A stretch of DNA of 64,000 bases from Bryobacterales bacterium. Lineage in GTDB: Bacteria > Acidobacteriota > Terriglobia > Bryobacterales > Bryobacteraceae. Of this stretch, positions 25,813 through 34,647 are shown piece by piece (positions within the stretch are counted from its first letter, which is position 1; each line of letters begins with the position of its first letter). Where the stretch lies: NCBI GenBank assembly GCA_016721425.1, contig JADKID010000038.1, positions 372,001 to 436,000 of the forward strand, given 5' to 3'. A program made the position numbers and the translations under genes. The notes beneath the pieces were generated by a model, which saw nothing but the letters and a program-made list of their open reading frames with translations, ran no database searches and had not been told where the DNA came from.

Positions 25813-26550
25813 ATGTCCGGACATTCAAAGTGGGCGACGATCAAGCACAAAAAGGCTGCCACCGACGCGAAGCGCGGCAAGGCCTTCACCCGTCTCATCA
25901 AGGAAATCGTCATCGCCGCACGCTCAGGTGGTGATGTCGACGCCAACTCCCGCCTCCGCACCGCAGTCGCCGCCGCCAAGGCCGTCTCCATGCCGGCTGA
26001 AAATATCAAGCGCGCCATCATGCGCGGCACCGGCGAGCTCGAGGGCGGCCAGATCGACGAAATCACGTTCGAGGGCTACGGCCCCGGCGGCGCCGCCATC
26101 ATGGTTTTCGTCGCTACTGACAACCGCAACCGCACGGTCGCCGAGATTCGCCACCTGTTCTCCAAGCACGGCGGGAACATGGGCGAAGTAGGCTCGGTGG
26201 GTTGGATGTTCGAACGCAAGAGCCAGATTCTCATTGAGAAGGAACTCGCCACCGAGGACCAGTTGATGGAGTTTGCGCTGGAAGCGGGCGCCGATGACGT
26301 TCGCGATCAGGGCGATAGCTGGGAGATCCTCTCCGCTCCTGATGCGCACAACACCGTTGTGGACGCCCTCGCCAAGGCCAAGATCGCTACCGTTTCCGCC
26401 GAGATCGCCATGATTCCGAAGAATCTCCATGCCGTGGACGCCAAGCACTCCGCGGGCATGATGCGCATCATGGACTTCCTCGACGAGCATGACGACGTGC
26501 AGAACGTCTACACCAACGCCGACTTCGGCGATGAGGACGACGAGGGCTAA
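25813..26550 (+). CDS. yebC: YebC/PmpR family protein (TACO1-like)
   Basis: 245 residues, the standard length. N-terminal SGHSKWATIKHKKAATDAKRG is diagnostic, followed by RLRTAVAAAKAVSMPAENIKRAI. YebC proteins were named DNA-binding regulators; recent work links them to relief of ribosome stalling at polyproline stretches. Gene order yebC-ruvC is widely conserved and is present here (29-base gap to ruvC). Confidence 0.96.
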   Translation: MSGHSKWATIKHKKAATDAKRGKAFTRLIKEIVIAARSGGDVDANSRLRTAVAAAKAVSMPAENIKRAIMRGTGELEGGQIDEITFEGYGPGGAAIMVFVATDNRNRTVAEIRHLFSKHGGNMGEVGSVGWMFERKSQILIEKELATEDQLMEFALEAGADDVRDQGDSWEILSAPDAHNTVVDALAKAKIATVSAEIAMIPKNLHAVDAKHSAGMMRIMDFLDEHDDVQNVYTNADFGDEDDEG

Positions 26551-26579
26551 GCCGGCAGCCTCGTCCAGCCAAGCACCGC

Positions 26580-27065
26580 GTGCGAATCCTGGGTATCGAC
26601 TGCGGCAGTCAGACCACCGGCTACGGAGTCATAGACTCCGACGGGACGCGCCACGCCCTTGTCCATTTTGGCGTCATCCAGACCAACGCCAAGGATGAGT
26701 TCGCGCAGCGCCTGCTCACCATCGGCGCAGGCATCCGGGATGTGGTGGCCCGGTTTGCGCCGGAAGAAGCGGCAGTGGAGGATACGTTCGTCTCGTCTAA
26801 CGCGCGCTCCGCTCTGAAATTGACTCATGTGCGTGGTGTGGCGCTCTTTGTTCTGGCCGAGGCCGGCCTCACTGTGGGTGAGTATCCGCCGGCGCAAGTG
26901 AAAATGGCACTGGTCGGCAATGGCCGGGCTGAAAAGGAACAGGTACAGTGGATGGTGCGCGTGCTGCTGAAACTACCCGAACCCATTCGCCAGTTGGATG
27001 CGTCCGATGCTTTAGCGGTCGCCATCTGTCACGCCGCCCGCCGCCCCATGGGAATTACCCGATGA
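26580..27065 (+). CDS. ruvC: Crossover junction endodeoxyribonuclease RuvC
   Basis: 161 residues from GTG 26580. Resolves Holliday junctions with RuvAB. Catalytic acidic residues are visible: GIDCGSQTTGYGVID (first Asp), AVEDTFVSSNARSALKL (Glu), and DASDALAVAICHA (two Asp at the C-terminus). ruvA/ruvB are not adjacent; instead an ATGA overlap joins ruvC to a secreted protein of unknown function. Confidence 0.95.
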   Translation: MRILGIDCGSQTTGYGVIDSDGTRHALVHFGVIQTNAKDEFAQRLLTIGAGIRDVVARFAPEEAAVEDTFVSSNARSALKLTHVRGVALFVLAEAGLTVGEYPPAQVKMALVGNGRAEKEQVQWMVRVLLKLPEPIRQLDASDALAVAICHAARRPMGITR

Positions 27066-27694
27066 AGATCCTGCTCGCCCTGCTGCTCCCCGTCCTCGCC
27101 TTTGCACAGGACGCCCCGAAGATCTTCTTCTCGAAGACCTTTCCGGGGTCGCGCCCCGCCTACATGGAGGTCCGGCTTGATCGTGACGGCCGCGCCGAGT
27201 ACCGCGAGGGTCCCGACGAAGACAACCCCGTCGTGCTCAAGCTCGCCAAGGAAGACGTCGACACTATCTTCGCCCTCGCAGACAAGCTGGAGCACTTCAA
27301 CAAGGAACTCGAATCCGGCCTGAAGGTGGCGCGCATGGGCGACAAGCTCCTTCGCTGGCAGCACGGCGCCGAAAAGCACGAGGCCAAGTTCAACTACTCG
27401 GCCGACCCGGACGCCCAGGCCATCCACGATTGGTTTGAGCGCATCAACGAATCCGCGCTGTACTTCATCGATCTCGAACGCGCCGCCAAGTACGACAAGC
27501 TCGGCGTGAATTCGGCGCTGCTCAAGCTGGAGGCCGCGTGGGACCGTCACCGTCTGGTGGCGCTGCCTCTGTTTCTACCGCTGCTCGATCGCGTCGACAA
27601 GAACGAAAACTACCTCAACATGGCCCGCGAGCGCGCTGCCCGCCTTGCCGCCCTGTTCCGCAATCCGCCGCCGGCCGCGCCCGCCAAACCCTAA
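27062..27694 (+). CDS. Secreted protein of unknown function
   Basis: 210 residues from ATG 27062, which overlaps the ruvC stop (ATGA). A signal peptide (ILLALLLPVLAFAQ) is followed by a mixed domain with FFSKTFPGSRPAYMEVRLDRDGRAEYREG, a DNPVVLKLAKEDVDTIFALADKL helix-rich part and a C-terminal helical segment ending in a Pro/Ala tail. I do not recognise the family; similar proteins after ruvC may be specific to Acidobacteriota. It precedes the TlpA-like gene by two bases. Confidence 0.75.
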   Translation: MKILLALLLPVLAFAQDAPKIFFSKTFPGSRPAYMEVRLDRDGRAEYREGPDEDNPVVLKLAKEDVDTIFALADKLEHFNKELESGLKVARMGDKLLRWQHGAEKHEAKFNYSADPDAQAIHDWFERINESALYFIDLERAAKYDKLGVNSALLKLEAAWDRHRLVALPLFLPLLDRVDKNENYLNMARERAARLAALFRNPPPAAPAKP

Positions 27695-27696
27695 TC

Positions 27697-28965
27697 ATGC
27701 TGCTTTCCTTCTTACTTTTTGCTCTCCTGGCGCCTCAGGCCAAGGCCCCCGCCGACAAGGACAAGGGACCCACCAAGGAGGAGCAGGATCTGGAGCAGTC
27801 TCTCGGAGAGGCCGGCAGCAGCCCTGTGGAATACGCCCGCGCCATCGAGCGCCACTTGCAGAAGTACCCTAAGTCCGAGCGCCGCGCCGAAATGGAGCGG
27901 GTGCTCGCGCAGGCATCCATCGAGATGCGTGACAAGCGCCGCATTCTCCTCTACGGATTGCCCACGCTGGAGGCCGGCAGCCGCAGCCCGTTGATACTCG
28001 ATCATGTCACGCGCGCCCTGCTCGACAAGGACGACAAGGCTTCCAACGAGCAGGCATTGAAGTATTCCCGCCTGCTGATTGAGATCCTGACGGATCAGCG
28101 CAAGTCCCAGTTGGAGGCCAAGGAACTCGCACCGGCGCGTGGCCGCCGCCTCGACGAAACGGAATACGCCATTGCTCGTGCCTATACGTTTGAATCCCGC
28201 GCGCTCGGCAATCTCGGGCGCTATGAGGAAGCCGCCGCCGCCACGCTCAACGGCTGGGCCATCTGTCCCACGTCCGAAAACGCCCGCGAGCGCGCCCGTT
28301 GGTTCGAAAAAGCTAGCAAGCCCAAGGAGGCGCTGGCCGCATTTGCCGACGCTCTGGCGCTTAACGATGAGCGCACCGGCAGCGCCGACGTCACCAAAGA
28401 CCGCGCCCGCCTGGCCGAGCTCGCCCAGAAGGCCAACGGCAGCGAGACAGCCTTCGGCGAGGCGCTGCTGGCCGCCTACGATCGCGTCGCCATCGCCTCC
28501 TCCGCCCGCGAGCAGCGTCTGAAGGCATTTGACCCTAACACCGGCGCCAAGAGCCTGCTGGATTTCACCATCTCCGGCGTACAGGGCGATTCACTCGCCA
28601 TGGCGAGCCTCAAGGGCAAGGTGGTCGTCATCGACTTCTGGGCCACCTGGTGCGGCCCCTGCCGCGCCCAGCACCCGCTCTACGAGCAGGTTAAGCTCCG
28701 CTACAAGAACAACAAGGACGTCGTCTTTCTGGCCATCTCCACCGACGAGGATCGTGACGTCGTCAAGCCTTTCTTGGAAGCCCAGAAGTGGGGCAAGCAG
28801 GTCTATTTTGAGGATGGCATCGCCACGCTGCTGCGCATCAACTCTATCCCGACAACGGTGATCCTCGATAAGCAGGGCAACATCATCAGCCGCCTCAACG
28901 GCTTCATCGCCGAACGTTTTGTCGACATGATCAGCGACCGTGTCAACGGCGCGCTGGCGGAGTAG
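27697..28965 (+). CDS. Exported TPR/thioredoxin-fold (TlpA-like) protein
   Basis: 422 residues from ATG 27697. Signal peptide (LLSFLLFALLAPQA), a helical TPR-like region of about 250 residues (YAIARAYTFESRALGNLGRYEEAA), and a C-terminal TlpA/ResA-like redoxin domain with FWATWCGPCRAQHP and the cis-Pro segment INSIPTTVILDKQG. The CxxC motif is intact, so it should reduce or exchange disulfides outside the cytoplasm. The N-terminal helical region probably recruits a partner. deoB follows 2 bases later. Confidence 0.88.
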   Translation: MLLSFLLFALLAPQAKAPADKDKGPTKEEQDLEQSLGEAGSSPVEYARAIERHLQKYPKSERRAEMERVLAQASIEMRDKRRILLYGLPTLEAGSRSPLILDHVTRALLDKDDKASNEQALKYSRLLIEILTDQRKSQLEAKELAPARGRRLDETEYAIARAYTFESRALGNLGRYEEAAAATLNGWAICPTSENARERARWFEKASKPKEALAAFADALALNDERTGSADVTKDRARLAELAQKANGSETAFGEALLAAYDRVAIASSAREQRLKAFDPNTGAKSLLDFTISGVQGDSLAMASLKGKVVVIDFWATWCGPCRAQHPLYEQVKLRYKNNKDVVFLAISTDEDRDVVKPFLEAQKWGKQVYFEDGIATLLRINSIPTTVILDKQGNIISRLNGFIAERFVDMISDRVNGALAE

Positions 28966-28967
28966 CC

Positions 28968-30146
28968 ATGCCCTACCAACGCGTCATCTGGATTGTCCTC
29001 GATAGCGTCGGCATCGGCCCCATGCCTGATTGGCGCGAGTTCGGCGACGACATGGCCAGCGACACCCTGGGCAACTGCGCCAAGCTTCGCCCGCTCCATC
29101 TGCCGCATCTCACCGCGCTCGGCATCGCCAACATTCGACCCTTGGAGCATCTGACGCCCGCTGCCGCGCCGCGCTCCGCCTATGGCCGCTGCGCCCTCGC
29201 CTCCCCCGGCAAAGACACCACCACGGGGCATTGGGAGATGGCTGGCATCCTGTTGCCCAAGCCGCTGCCCACCTATCCCAACGGCTTCCCCGCCGACCTC
29301 ATGGCCGAGTATGAACGCCGCATCGGCCGCGGCACGCTCGGCAACTGCACCGCCTCCGGCACCGATATCATCCGGGACCTCGGCCCACTGCACATGGCCA
29401 CCGGCAAGCCCATCGTCTACACCTCCGCCGACAGCGTCTTTCAGATCGCCGCGCATGAGGAGACCATTCCCATCCCCGAGCTCTACCGCATGTGCGAGAT
29501 CGCCCGTGAGCTCCTCACCGGCCCGCACGAGGTGGGCCGCGTGATCGCGCGCCCCTTCATCGGCACTCCCGGCGCGTTCAAGCGCACTTCCAATCGCCAT
29601 GACTACGCCGTCGCCCCGCCGTCCGGCATGCTGCTGGATCAACTCGCCGCCGCCGCCGTGCCCGTCGTCAGCGTGGGCAAGATCGCCGATATCTTTCTCG
29701 GCCGCGGTGTGGCCGCCTCTCACAAGACCAAGACGAACGCCGATGGCATGGCGCAAACGCTCGCGGCCCTGGCCGCCATGGACCGCGGCCTCCTCTTCGT
29801 CAATCTCGTCGATTTCGATATGCTCTTCGGCCACCGCAACGACCCCGAAGGCTATTCGCAAGCCCTCGAAGCCGCCGACGCCTGGCTGCCAAAACTCGAC
29901 GCCGCGCTGCGGCCCGGCGACCTTGTCATCCTTACCGCCGATCACGGCTGCGACCCCACTACGCCTTCCACAGACCACAGCCGCGAGTACGTCCCGCTGC
30001 TCGCCTACGGCCCGTCCACGACCGGCGGCGTTGATCTGGGCACCCGCGCCTCGCTCGCCGATATCGGCCAGACCGTGGCAGCCAATTTCCACACCACCAG
30101 CCCGGCTGGAACCAGCTTTCTCGACGCCATCCCACCACAATCATGA
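28968..30146 (+). CDS. deoB: Phosphopentomutase
   Basis: 392 residues, typical DeoB length. Interconverts ribose-1-phosphate/deoxyribose-1-phosphate and the 5-phosphates in nucleoside salvage. Alkaline-phosphatase superfamily motifs: metal Asp in WIVLDSVGIGPMPD, the phosphothreonine region SPGKDTTTGHWEMAG (one of T84-T86), NLVDFDMLFGHRND and TADHGCDPTTPSTDHSRE. The stop overlaps the DUF3224 start by 4 bases. Confidence 0.96.
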   Translation: MPYQRVIWIVLDSVGIGPMPDWREFGDDMASDTLGNCAKLRPLHLPHLTALGIANIRPLEHLTPAAAPRSAYGRCALASPGKDTTTGHWEMAGILLPKPLPTYPNGFPADLMAEYERRIGRGTLGNCTASGTDIIRDLGPLHMATGKPIVYTSADSVFQIAAHEETIPIPELYRMCEIARELLTGPHEVGRVIARPFIGTPGAFKRTSNRHDYAVAPPSGMLLDQLAAAAVPVVSVGKIADIFLGRGVAASHKTKTNADGMAQTLAALAAMDRGLLFVNLVDFDMLFGHRNDPEGYSQALEAADAWLPKLDAALRPGDLVILTADHGCDPTTPSTDHSREYVPLLAYGPSTTGGVDLGTRASLADIGQTVAANFHTTSPAGTSFLDAIPPQS

Positions 30147-30550
30147 CCCATCACGCAGCCGGAACTTTTGAAGTGAAACTGACCCCGCAGGCGCCCGACA
30201 ACAGCGCGCCCGAGTTCGCCATACCCGCCCGCATGTCCATCGACAAGCAGTTCCACGGCGACCTGGAGGCCACCAGCAACGGGCAGATGCTGGCCGCCGG
30301 CACCGAGGTGAAGGGCTCCGCCGGCTACGTCGCCATCGAGCGCGTCAGCGGCCAGCTCCACGGCCGCACCGGCACATTCATCCTCCAGCACACCGGCACG
30401 ATGAACCGCGGCACGCCGCAGCTCAGCGTCACCGTGGTGCCCGATTCCGGCACCGGAGATCTGGCCGGGCTGGCAGGCCGCATGAACATTGATATCGCGG
30501 CCGGCAAGCACTCCTACACGTTCGAATACACGCTGGCCGAGACTACTTAG
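30143..30550 (+). CDS. DUF3224 domain protein
   Basis: 135 residues. Matches the DUF3224 pattern: an N-terminal strand AAGTFEVKLTPQ, FHGDLEATSNGQMLAA, GYVAIERVSGQLHGRTGTFILQHTG and VVPDSGTGDLAGLAGRMNI. The fold is an allene-oxide-cyclase-like small barrel; function unknown and cytoplasmic (no signal). Last gene of the yebC-deoB run; it overlaps the convergent amidohydrolase by 8 bases. Confidence 0.88.
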   Translation: MTHHAAGTFEVKLTPQAPDNSAPEFAIPARMSIDKQFHGDLEATSNGQMLAAGTEVKGSAGYVAIERVSGQLHGRTGTFILQHTGTMNRGTPQLSVTVVPDSGTGDLAGLAGRMNIDIAAGKHSYTFEYTLAETT

Positions 30551-31892
30551 CGGCGCTCACCAGGTTCTTGAAGATCTGGCCGTCCTTCATGATCACCACG
30601 AAGTTCTTGTCCGGGTCCGCCACCAGCTGAATATTGGTCAGCGGGTTGCCATCCACCAGCAGCAGATCCGCCAGCGCGCCCTCTTCCACCACGCCCAGCT
30701 TGCCCGGATACGGATTGCGCGGGCCGGAGAGCGCCAGCAACTCGGCGTTACCCGCCGTGGCCATTTTGAGCACCTCCACCGGCGTGAACCAGCGCGTCAT
30801 CTTTGCCAGTTGCTTGCCCTGCCGCTCCGCGCCTTTGGCATCAAACAGGCAATCGGTGCTCCACGCCAGCTTGACCTTGTACTTCTTCGCCAGCTTGTAC
30901 GCCCCATCGGTTCCGGCGCTCATCTCCAACTGCTTCTTCCGGCCCTCGGGATTGGCGTTGGGAATTGCGTCCTCGTCATCGAGGAATGGCTGCAAACTCC
31001 ACCAGATCCCTTTCTCTGCCATCAGCTTGACTGTCGCCTCATCCGTCATCTGCCCGTGGTCGATGCACTTGACGCCGGCCGCGATTGCGCGCTGAATCCC
31101 GCGCGGCGTATAGACGTGCACCGTCACATACGTGCCCCAATCTTCCGCTGCACCCACCGCCGCCCGCAACTCCGCTTCACTGTATTGCGTGACGTCCAGC
31201 GGATCGCAATCCGAAGCCACGCCGCCGCCCGCCATCAGCTTGATCTGGCTGGCGCCGCCGCGCAACTGCTCGCGCGTCCGCAGCAGCACCTGGTCCACGC
31301 CATCGGCGATGGCCGCGCCGCCCACCTTCTCCACGTGGCTCAACGGATCGGCCGGCCCCCGCGGCGTTTCATAAGGCAGCCGGAAATCGCCGTGCCCCGA
31401 TGTTTGGGAAATGAACGCGCCCGAGGGGAAGATGCGGGGCCCGTTGACGACGCCCGCATCGATGGCCTTTTTCAAGCCAAAGGTCGGCCCGCCCAGATCT
31501 CGAATCGTGGTGAACCCGCGCATCAAAGTGCGCTCCGCCTGCTTGCCCGCCACCAGGTGGACAAATCCAATATCCGCCATCATTGCCGCCATCTGCGGGA
31601 TGCCGGCGAATGCCGCATGCCAGTGCGCGTCGATCAGCCCGGGCATCAGGGTCCGCCCGCCGCCGTCAATCACCGTCACGCCCGGCCCTCGCTCCAACGC
31701 GACAGTCGCCGTCGAAATCTTCGCGATCCGGCCGCCAGTCACCAGCACGTTCGCCGGCGCGCTCAGCGCAGCCCCCCGCCCGTCAAACACCCGCACGTTC
31801 TGAAACAGAACGCTCGCCGGAGCGGTCTGCGCCACGGCCGTGACGGCGGCTGTCATTGCTACAAACGCCAACGCCAATTTACCGTTTTGCAT
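30543..31892 (-). CDS. Exported metal-dependent amidohydrolase
   Basis: 449 residues with a signal peptide (LALAFVAMTAAVTAVAQ). Belongs to the imidazolonepropionase/prolidase-like amidohydrolase group: LMPGLIDAHWHAAF (HxH), a probable carboxylated Lys in QIKLMAGGG, VHVYTPRGIQRAI, CIDHGQM and the catalytic Asp in AWSTDCLFDA. Likely hydrolyses peptides or cyclic amides in the periplasm. Its start overlaps the msrQ end by 14 bases, placing it in the msrP-msrQ transcript. Confidence 0.9.
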   Translation of the reverse strand: MQNGKLALAFVAMTAAVTAVAQTAPASVLFQNVRVFDGRGAALSAPANVLVTGGRIAKISTATVALERGPGVTVIDGGGRTLMPGLIDAHWHAAFAGIPQMAAMMADIGFVHLVAGKQAERTLMRGFTTIRDLGGPTFGLKKAIDAGVVNGPRIFPSGAFISQTSGHGDFRLPYETPRGPADPLSHVEKVGGAAIADGVDQVLLRTREQLRGGASQIKLMAGGGVASDCDPLDVTQYSEAELRAAVGAAEDWGTYVTVHVYTPRGIQRAIAAGVKCIDHGQMTDEATVKLMAEKGIWWSLQPFLDDEDAIPNANPEGRKKQLEMSAGTDGAYKLAKKYKVKLAWSTDCLFDAKGAERQGKQLAKMTRWFTPVEVLKMATAGNAELLALSGPRNPYPGKLGVVEEGALADLLLVDGNPLTNIQLVADPDKNFVVIMKDGQIFKNLVSAAK

Positions 31893-32448
31893 TTACCACT
31901 CTCCAGGTCAGCAGAAGTACTGTAATCGCCCCATACACCACCGGCAGCCGCACGTCGCTCTTCACCAGCCAGTAGTAATGGATGCACCCCGCCACCGCGC
32001 TCACATACACCAGGCGGTGCAGCAGCCGCCATCGTTGCCCGCCCATCCGCCGAATCCACCCCGCCGTGGACGTCACAGCCAGCGGGACCATCACCACCAG
32101 ACTCAGCATCCCCATCGTGATAAAGGGCCGCTTCCAGACGTCCTTCCAGATGTCCGCGACGTCGAAAAACTTGTCCAGCCAGACATACGTAAGCAGGTGC
32201 AGACACCCGTAGAAGAACGCAAACAGCCCGCTCATTCGGCGGTATTGCGCCAGTTCCGGCCGCCCCAGGATCTTCCTGAGCGGCGTCACCGCCAGCGTTA
32301 AAACCAGGAACCGCAGCGTCCAATCGCCCGTGGCGTGCGTGATGTACTCAATCGGATTGGCGCCCAGTTGCTGCTGGAATCCGAGCCAGGCCACGTACAG
32401 CAGCGGCGCCAGCCCCGCTGTGAATGCCAGCACCTTGCCCCAGCGCAT
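31879..32448 (-). CDS. msrQ: MsrQ, heme-binding membrane subunit of MsrPQ
   Basis: 189 residues with five to six hydrophobic helices of the ferric-reductase-like type. RRMSGLFAFFYGCLHLLTYV and RLLHRLVYVSAVAGCIHYYW carry the His residues that bind heme. It passes quinone electrons to MsrP in the periplasm. It starts one base after the msrP stop, as expected for the pair. Confidence 0.95.
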   Translation of the reverse strand: MRWGKVLAFTAGLAPLLYVAWLGFQQQLGANPIEYITHATGDWTLRFLVLTLAVTPLRKILGRPELAQYRRMSGLFAFFYGCLHLLTYVWLDKFFDVADIWKDVWKRPFITMGMLSLVVMVPLAVTSTAGWIRRMGGQRWRLLHRLVYVSAVAGCIHYYWLVKSDVRLPVVYGAITVLLLTWRVVNAKR

Positions 32449-32449
32449 C

Positions 32450-33364
32450 TCAGTAGTTCTTCCGCAGATCCATCCCCGAATACAGCCCGGCCACCTGATC
32501 CCCGTAGCCGTTGAACATCACGGTGTCTCGCTTGAAGAACTCCCCGATCCGCCGCTCCTTCGCTTGCGTCCAGCGCGGATGATCCACGCTCGGATTCACA
32601 TTCGAATAGAAGCCATACTCCCCGGCGTTCGCCAGATTCCACGTGCTTGGCGGCATCTTCTCCGTAAACCGGATGCGCGCGATGGATTTGATGCCCTTGA
32701 ATCCGTATTTCCACGGCACCACCAGCCGCAGCGGAGCGCCATTCTGATTCGGCAGCGTCTCGCCGTACAGCCCCACGCACAACAGCGTCAATGGGTGCAT
32801 CGCCTCATCCATGCGCAGCCCTTCCACATAGGGGAACGGCAACCCGCCGTATTGCGCCCGCGGCATCTGCTTGCTATCGAAAAAGGTCTCAAACGCCACG
32901 TACTTCGCCTTGGAGGTGGGCGCCATCTTCTGGATCAGCGCAGCCAGCGGAAATCCGATCCACGGCACTACCATGGACCACGCCTCCACGCAGCGATGCC
33001 GGTAGATCCGCTCTTCCAGCGGCGCCATCTTCATCACCGCATCCAGGTCCAGCACCTGAGGCTTCGCCACCTCGCCCTCAATCCGCACCGTCCAGGGCGA
33101 AGTCCGGAACGCCGTGGCATTCACCGCGGGCGCGTCTTTGGCTGTGCCAAATTCGTAGTAGTTGTTGTACGTCGTGACGTCCTGATAGGGCGTCATCTTC
33201 TCGTCCGTGCTCAGCCGGCTCTTCGTGATACCCGGTAGTTTCGTGCCGGCCCACGCCGCTGAGCCCAGCCCGATGGCTCCGGCCAGAAACCGCCGCCTGT
33301 TCACATAGTCCGCTCTCGGCGTAACGTCCGAATACCGCAGCCCTTTTTCGACACGAATGATCAT
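32450..33364 (-). CDS. msrP: MsrP, periplasmic methionine sulfoxide reductase (Mo-cofactor)
   Basis: 304 residues. Tat signal with NRRRFLAGAIGLG (R23-R25); the molybdopterin-binding Cys is C125 in IYRHRCVEAWSMVVPW. Repairs oxidised methionine in envelope proteins using electrons from MsrQ. KYGFKGIKSIARIRF and EYGFYSNVNPSVDHPRW are typical of YedY-type proteins. First gene of a three-gene transcript with msrQ and the exported amidohydrolase. Confidence 0.96.
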   Translation of the reverse strand: MIIRVEKGLRYSDVTPRADYVNRRRFLAGAIGLGSAAWAGTKLPGITKSRLSTDEKMTPYQDVTTYNNYYEFGTAKDAPAVNATAFRTSPWTVRIEGEVAKPQVLDLDAVMKMAPLEERIYRHRCVEAWSMVVPWIGFPLAALIQKMAPTSKAKYVAFETFFDSKQMPRAQYGGLPFPYVEGLRMDEAMHPLTLLCVGLYGETLPNQNGAPLRLVVPWKYGFKGIKSIARIRFTEKMPPSTWNLANAGEYGFYSNVNPSVDHPRWTQAKERRIGEFFKRDTVMFNGYGDQVAGLYSGMDLRKNY

Positions 33365-33443
33365 CCCGGCCTCCAGTGCTTGCTATTCGATGCACGCCAC
33401 CCGGTTGCGGTTTACACTATCTTCGCGGCAAGCGCCAGCCGTT

Positions 33444-33941
33444 CTAGCGCTCTGGGGCGTCGGCCCGTCCGGCCAACGGCTGCACTAGTCCCACGCCGCA
33501 CAGCCCCACGCCCACCTTGAGCATCGCCGTCAGGAAACTGAACAACACGCCGTACAGCAGTTTCTCGTTGACCGCCTGGCGCCCCGGCAGCCGGAAATGC
33601 ACCGGCAGTTCCTTCTGGATCTGCACTTTGATAGCCCGGCGGTGCGGCCGCCCGGCGGCATCCCGCAGGTTCGCCACCACAAATGGGGTCTGCATCACCG
33701 CGCCGCTCCGCCCATCGATGTAAAACTGGCACCGCGAGAACCATCCGCCGTTGGCCGGCTCCGCTGCATCGAAAACCAGCAGCGGCGCCTCCCGCTCCAG
33801 CGCGCTCAACTCCAGCGTGGTCACCCGCGCATCGTCCACCACCACGCACGCGTATCCGGCCTCCTCGGCGCCCTGCCGCAGCAGTTCGCAATCGAGTTCC
33901 AGCAGGACCACTTGGCTTTCACCGGCCTGAAGCACTTGCAT
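33444..33941 (-). CDS. Hypothetical protein with a C-terminal hydrophobic helix
   Basis: 165 residues. No family recognised. The N-terminal 110 residues are mixed alpha/beta (QVVLLELDCELLRQGAEEAG, ACVVVDDARVTTLEL, WFSRCQFYIDGRSG), then one hydrophobic stretch LLYGVLFSFLTAMLKVGVGL that could be a tail anchor. It is divergent from the HAD phosphatase (23-base gap) and 79 bases upstream of msrP; that gap holds nothing I recognise. Confidence 0.6.
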   Translation of the reverse strand: MQVLQAGESQVVLLELDCELLRQGAEEAGYACVVVDDARVTTLELSALEREAPLLVFDAAEPANGGWFSRCQFYIDGRSGAVMQTPFVVANLRDAAGRPHRRAIKVQIQKELPVHFRLPGRQAVNEKLLYGVLFSFLTAMLKVGVGLCGVGLVQPLAGRADAPER

Positions 33942-33964
33942 TCCTTTCAGTGTAACGTGGGAGC

Positions 33965-34645
33965 ATGGCGTCTTTGGTGCTTTTTGATATTGACGGTACC
34001 CTGGTAAGCCGCGCCGGCCCGCACCATCGCCAAGCCCTCGAGGACGCGTGCCTCCAGATCACGGGCCTTTCTGCCACCACCCAGGGTATTCCCGTCCAGG
34101 GCATGCTCGACGGCGAAATCCTCCGTCAGATGCTCTCTGCCGCCGGCGCCGCGCCCTCCGCCATCCGCGCCGCGCTCCCCGCCGTTATGACCCGCGCCCA
34201 GTATCTTTACAGCCGCAGTTGCCCCGAGATCCGCGACAAGGTCTGCCCGGGCGTTACCGAACTGCTCACCGCGCTCAGGCGGCGCGGGGCCGTCCTCGGC
34301 CTGGTCACCGGCAATCTCTCCCGCATCGCCTGGAAGAAGATGGCCCGTGCCGGCCTCAAGCCCCACTTCACCTTCGGCGCCTTTGCCGAGCAGGGCCCCA
34401 CCCGCGGCGCCCTCGCCCGCCTGGCCGTCCGCCATGCCCGCGCGCAAAACTGGGTCGCCCGCCAATCGCCCATCACGCTCATCGGCGACCACCCCAACGA
34501 CATCAAGGCGGCCCGTACCGCCGGCATCCGTTCGGTGGCCGTCGGCACGGGCGTCGTGGCTTTGGATGAATTGGCGCTGCACCAACCGGATCGGCTCGTG
34601 CCGGATCTTCGCGCCCTGGATCCGGCCTGGCTCCTCTCGCGATAG
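33965..34645 (+). CDS. HAD-family hydrolase (phosphoglycolate phosphatase-like)
   Basis: 226 residues. Motif I VLFDIDGTLVS with nucleophile D8 and D10, motif II LVTGNLS, motif III Lys region and motif IV LIGDHPNDIKAARTAG are all present, with a helical cap after motif I as in Gph/PGMB-type phosphatases. Substrate unknown. Its end is 2 bases from the end of the convergent lipoprotein gene. Confidence 0.9.
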   Translation: MASLVLFDIDGTLVSRAGPHHRQALEDACLQITGLSATTQGIPVQGMLDGEILRQMLSAAGAAPSAIRAALPAVMTRAQYLYSRSCPEIRDKVCPGVTELLTALRRRGAVLGLVTGNLSRIAWKKMARAGLKPHFTFGAFAEQGPTRGALARLAVRHARAQNWVARQSPITLIGDHPNDIKAARTAGIRSVAVGTGVVALDELALHQPDRLVPDLRALDPAWLLSR

Positions 34646-34647
34646 CG

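Noticed and set aside
28803..30140. 445-codon minus-strand open frame
   Set aside because: Antisense to deoB, whose catalytic motifs are all intact.
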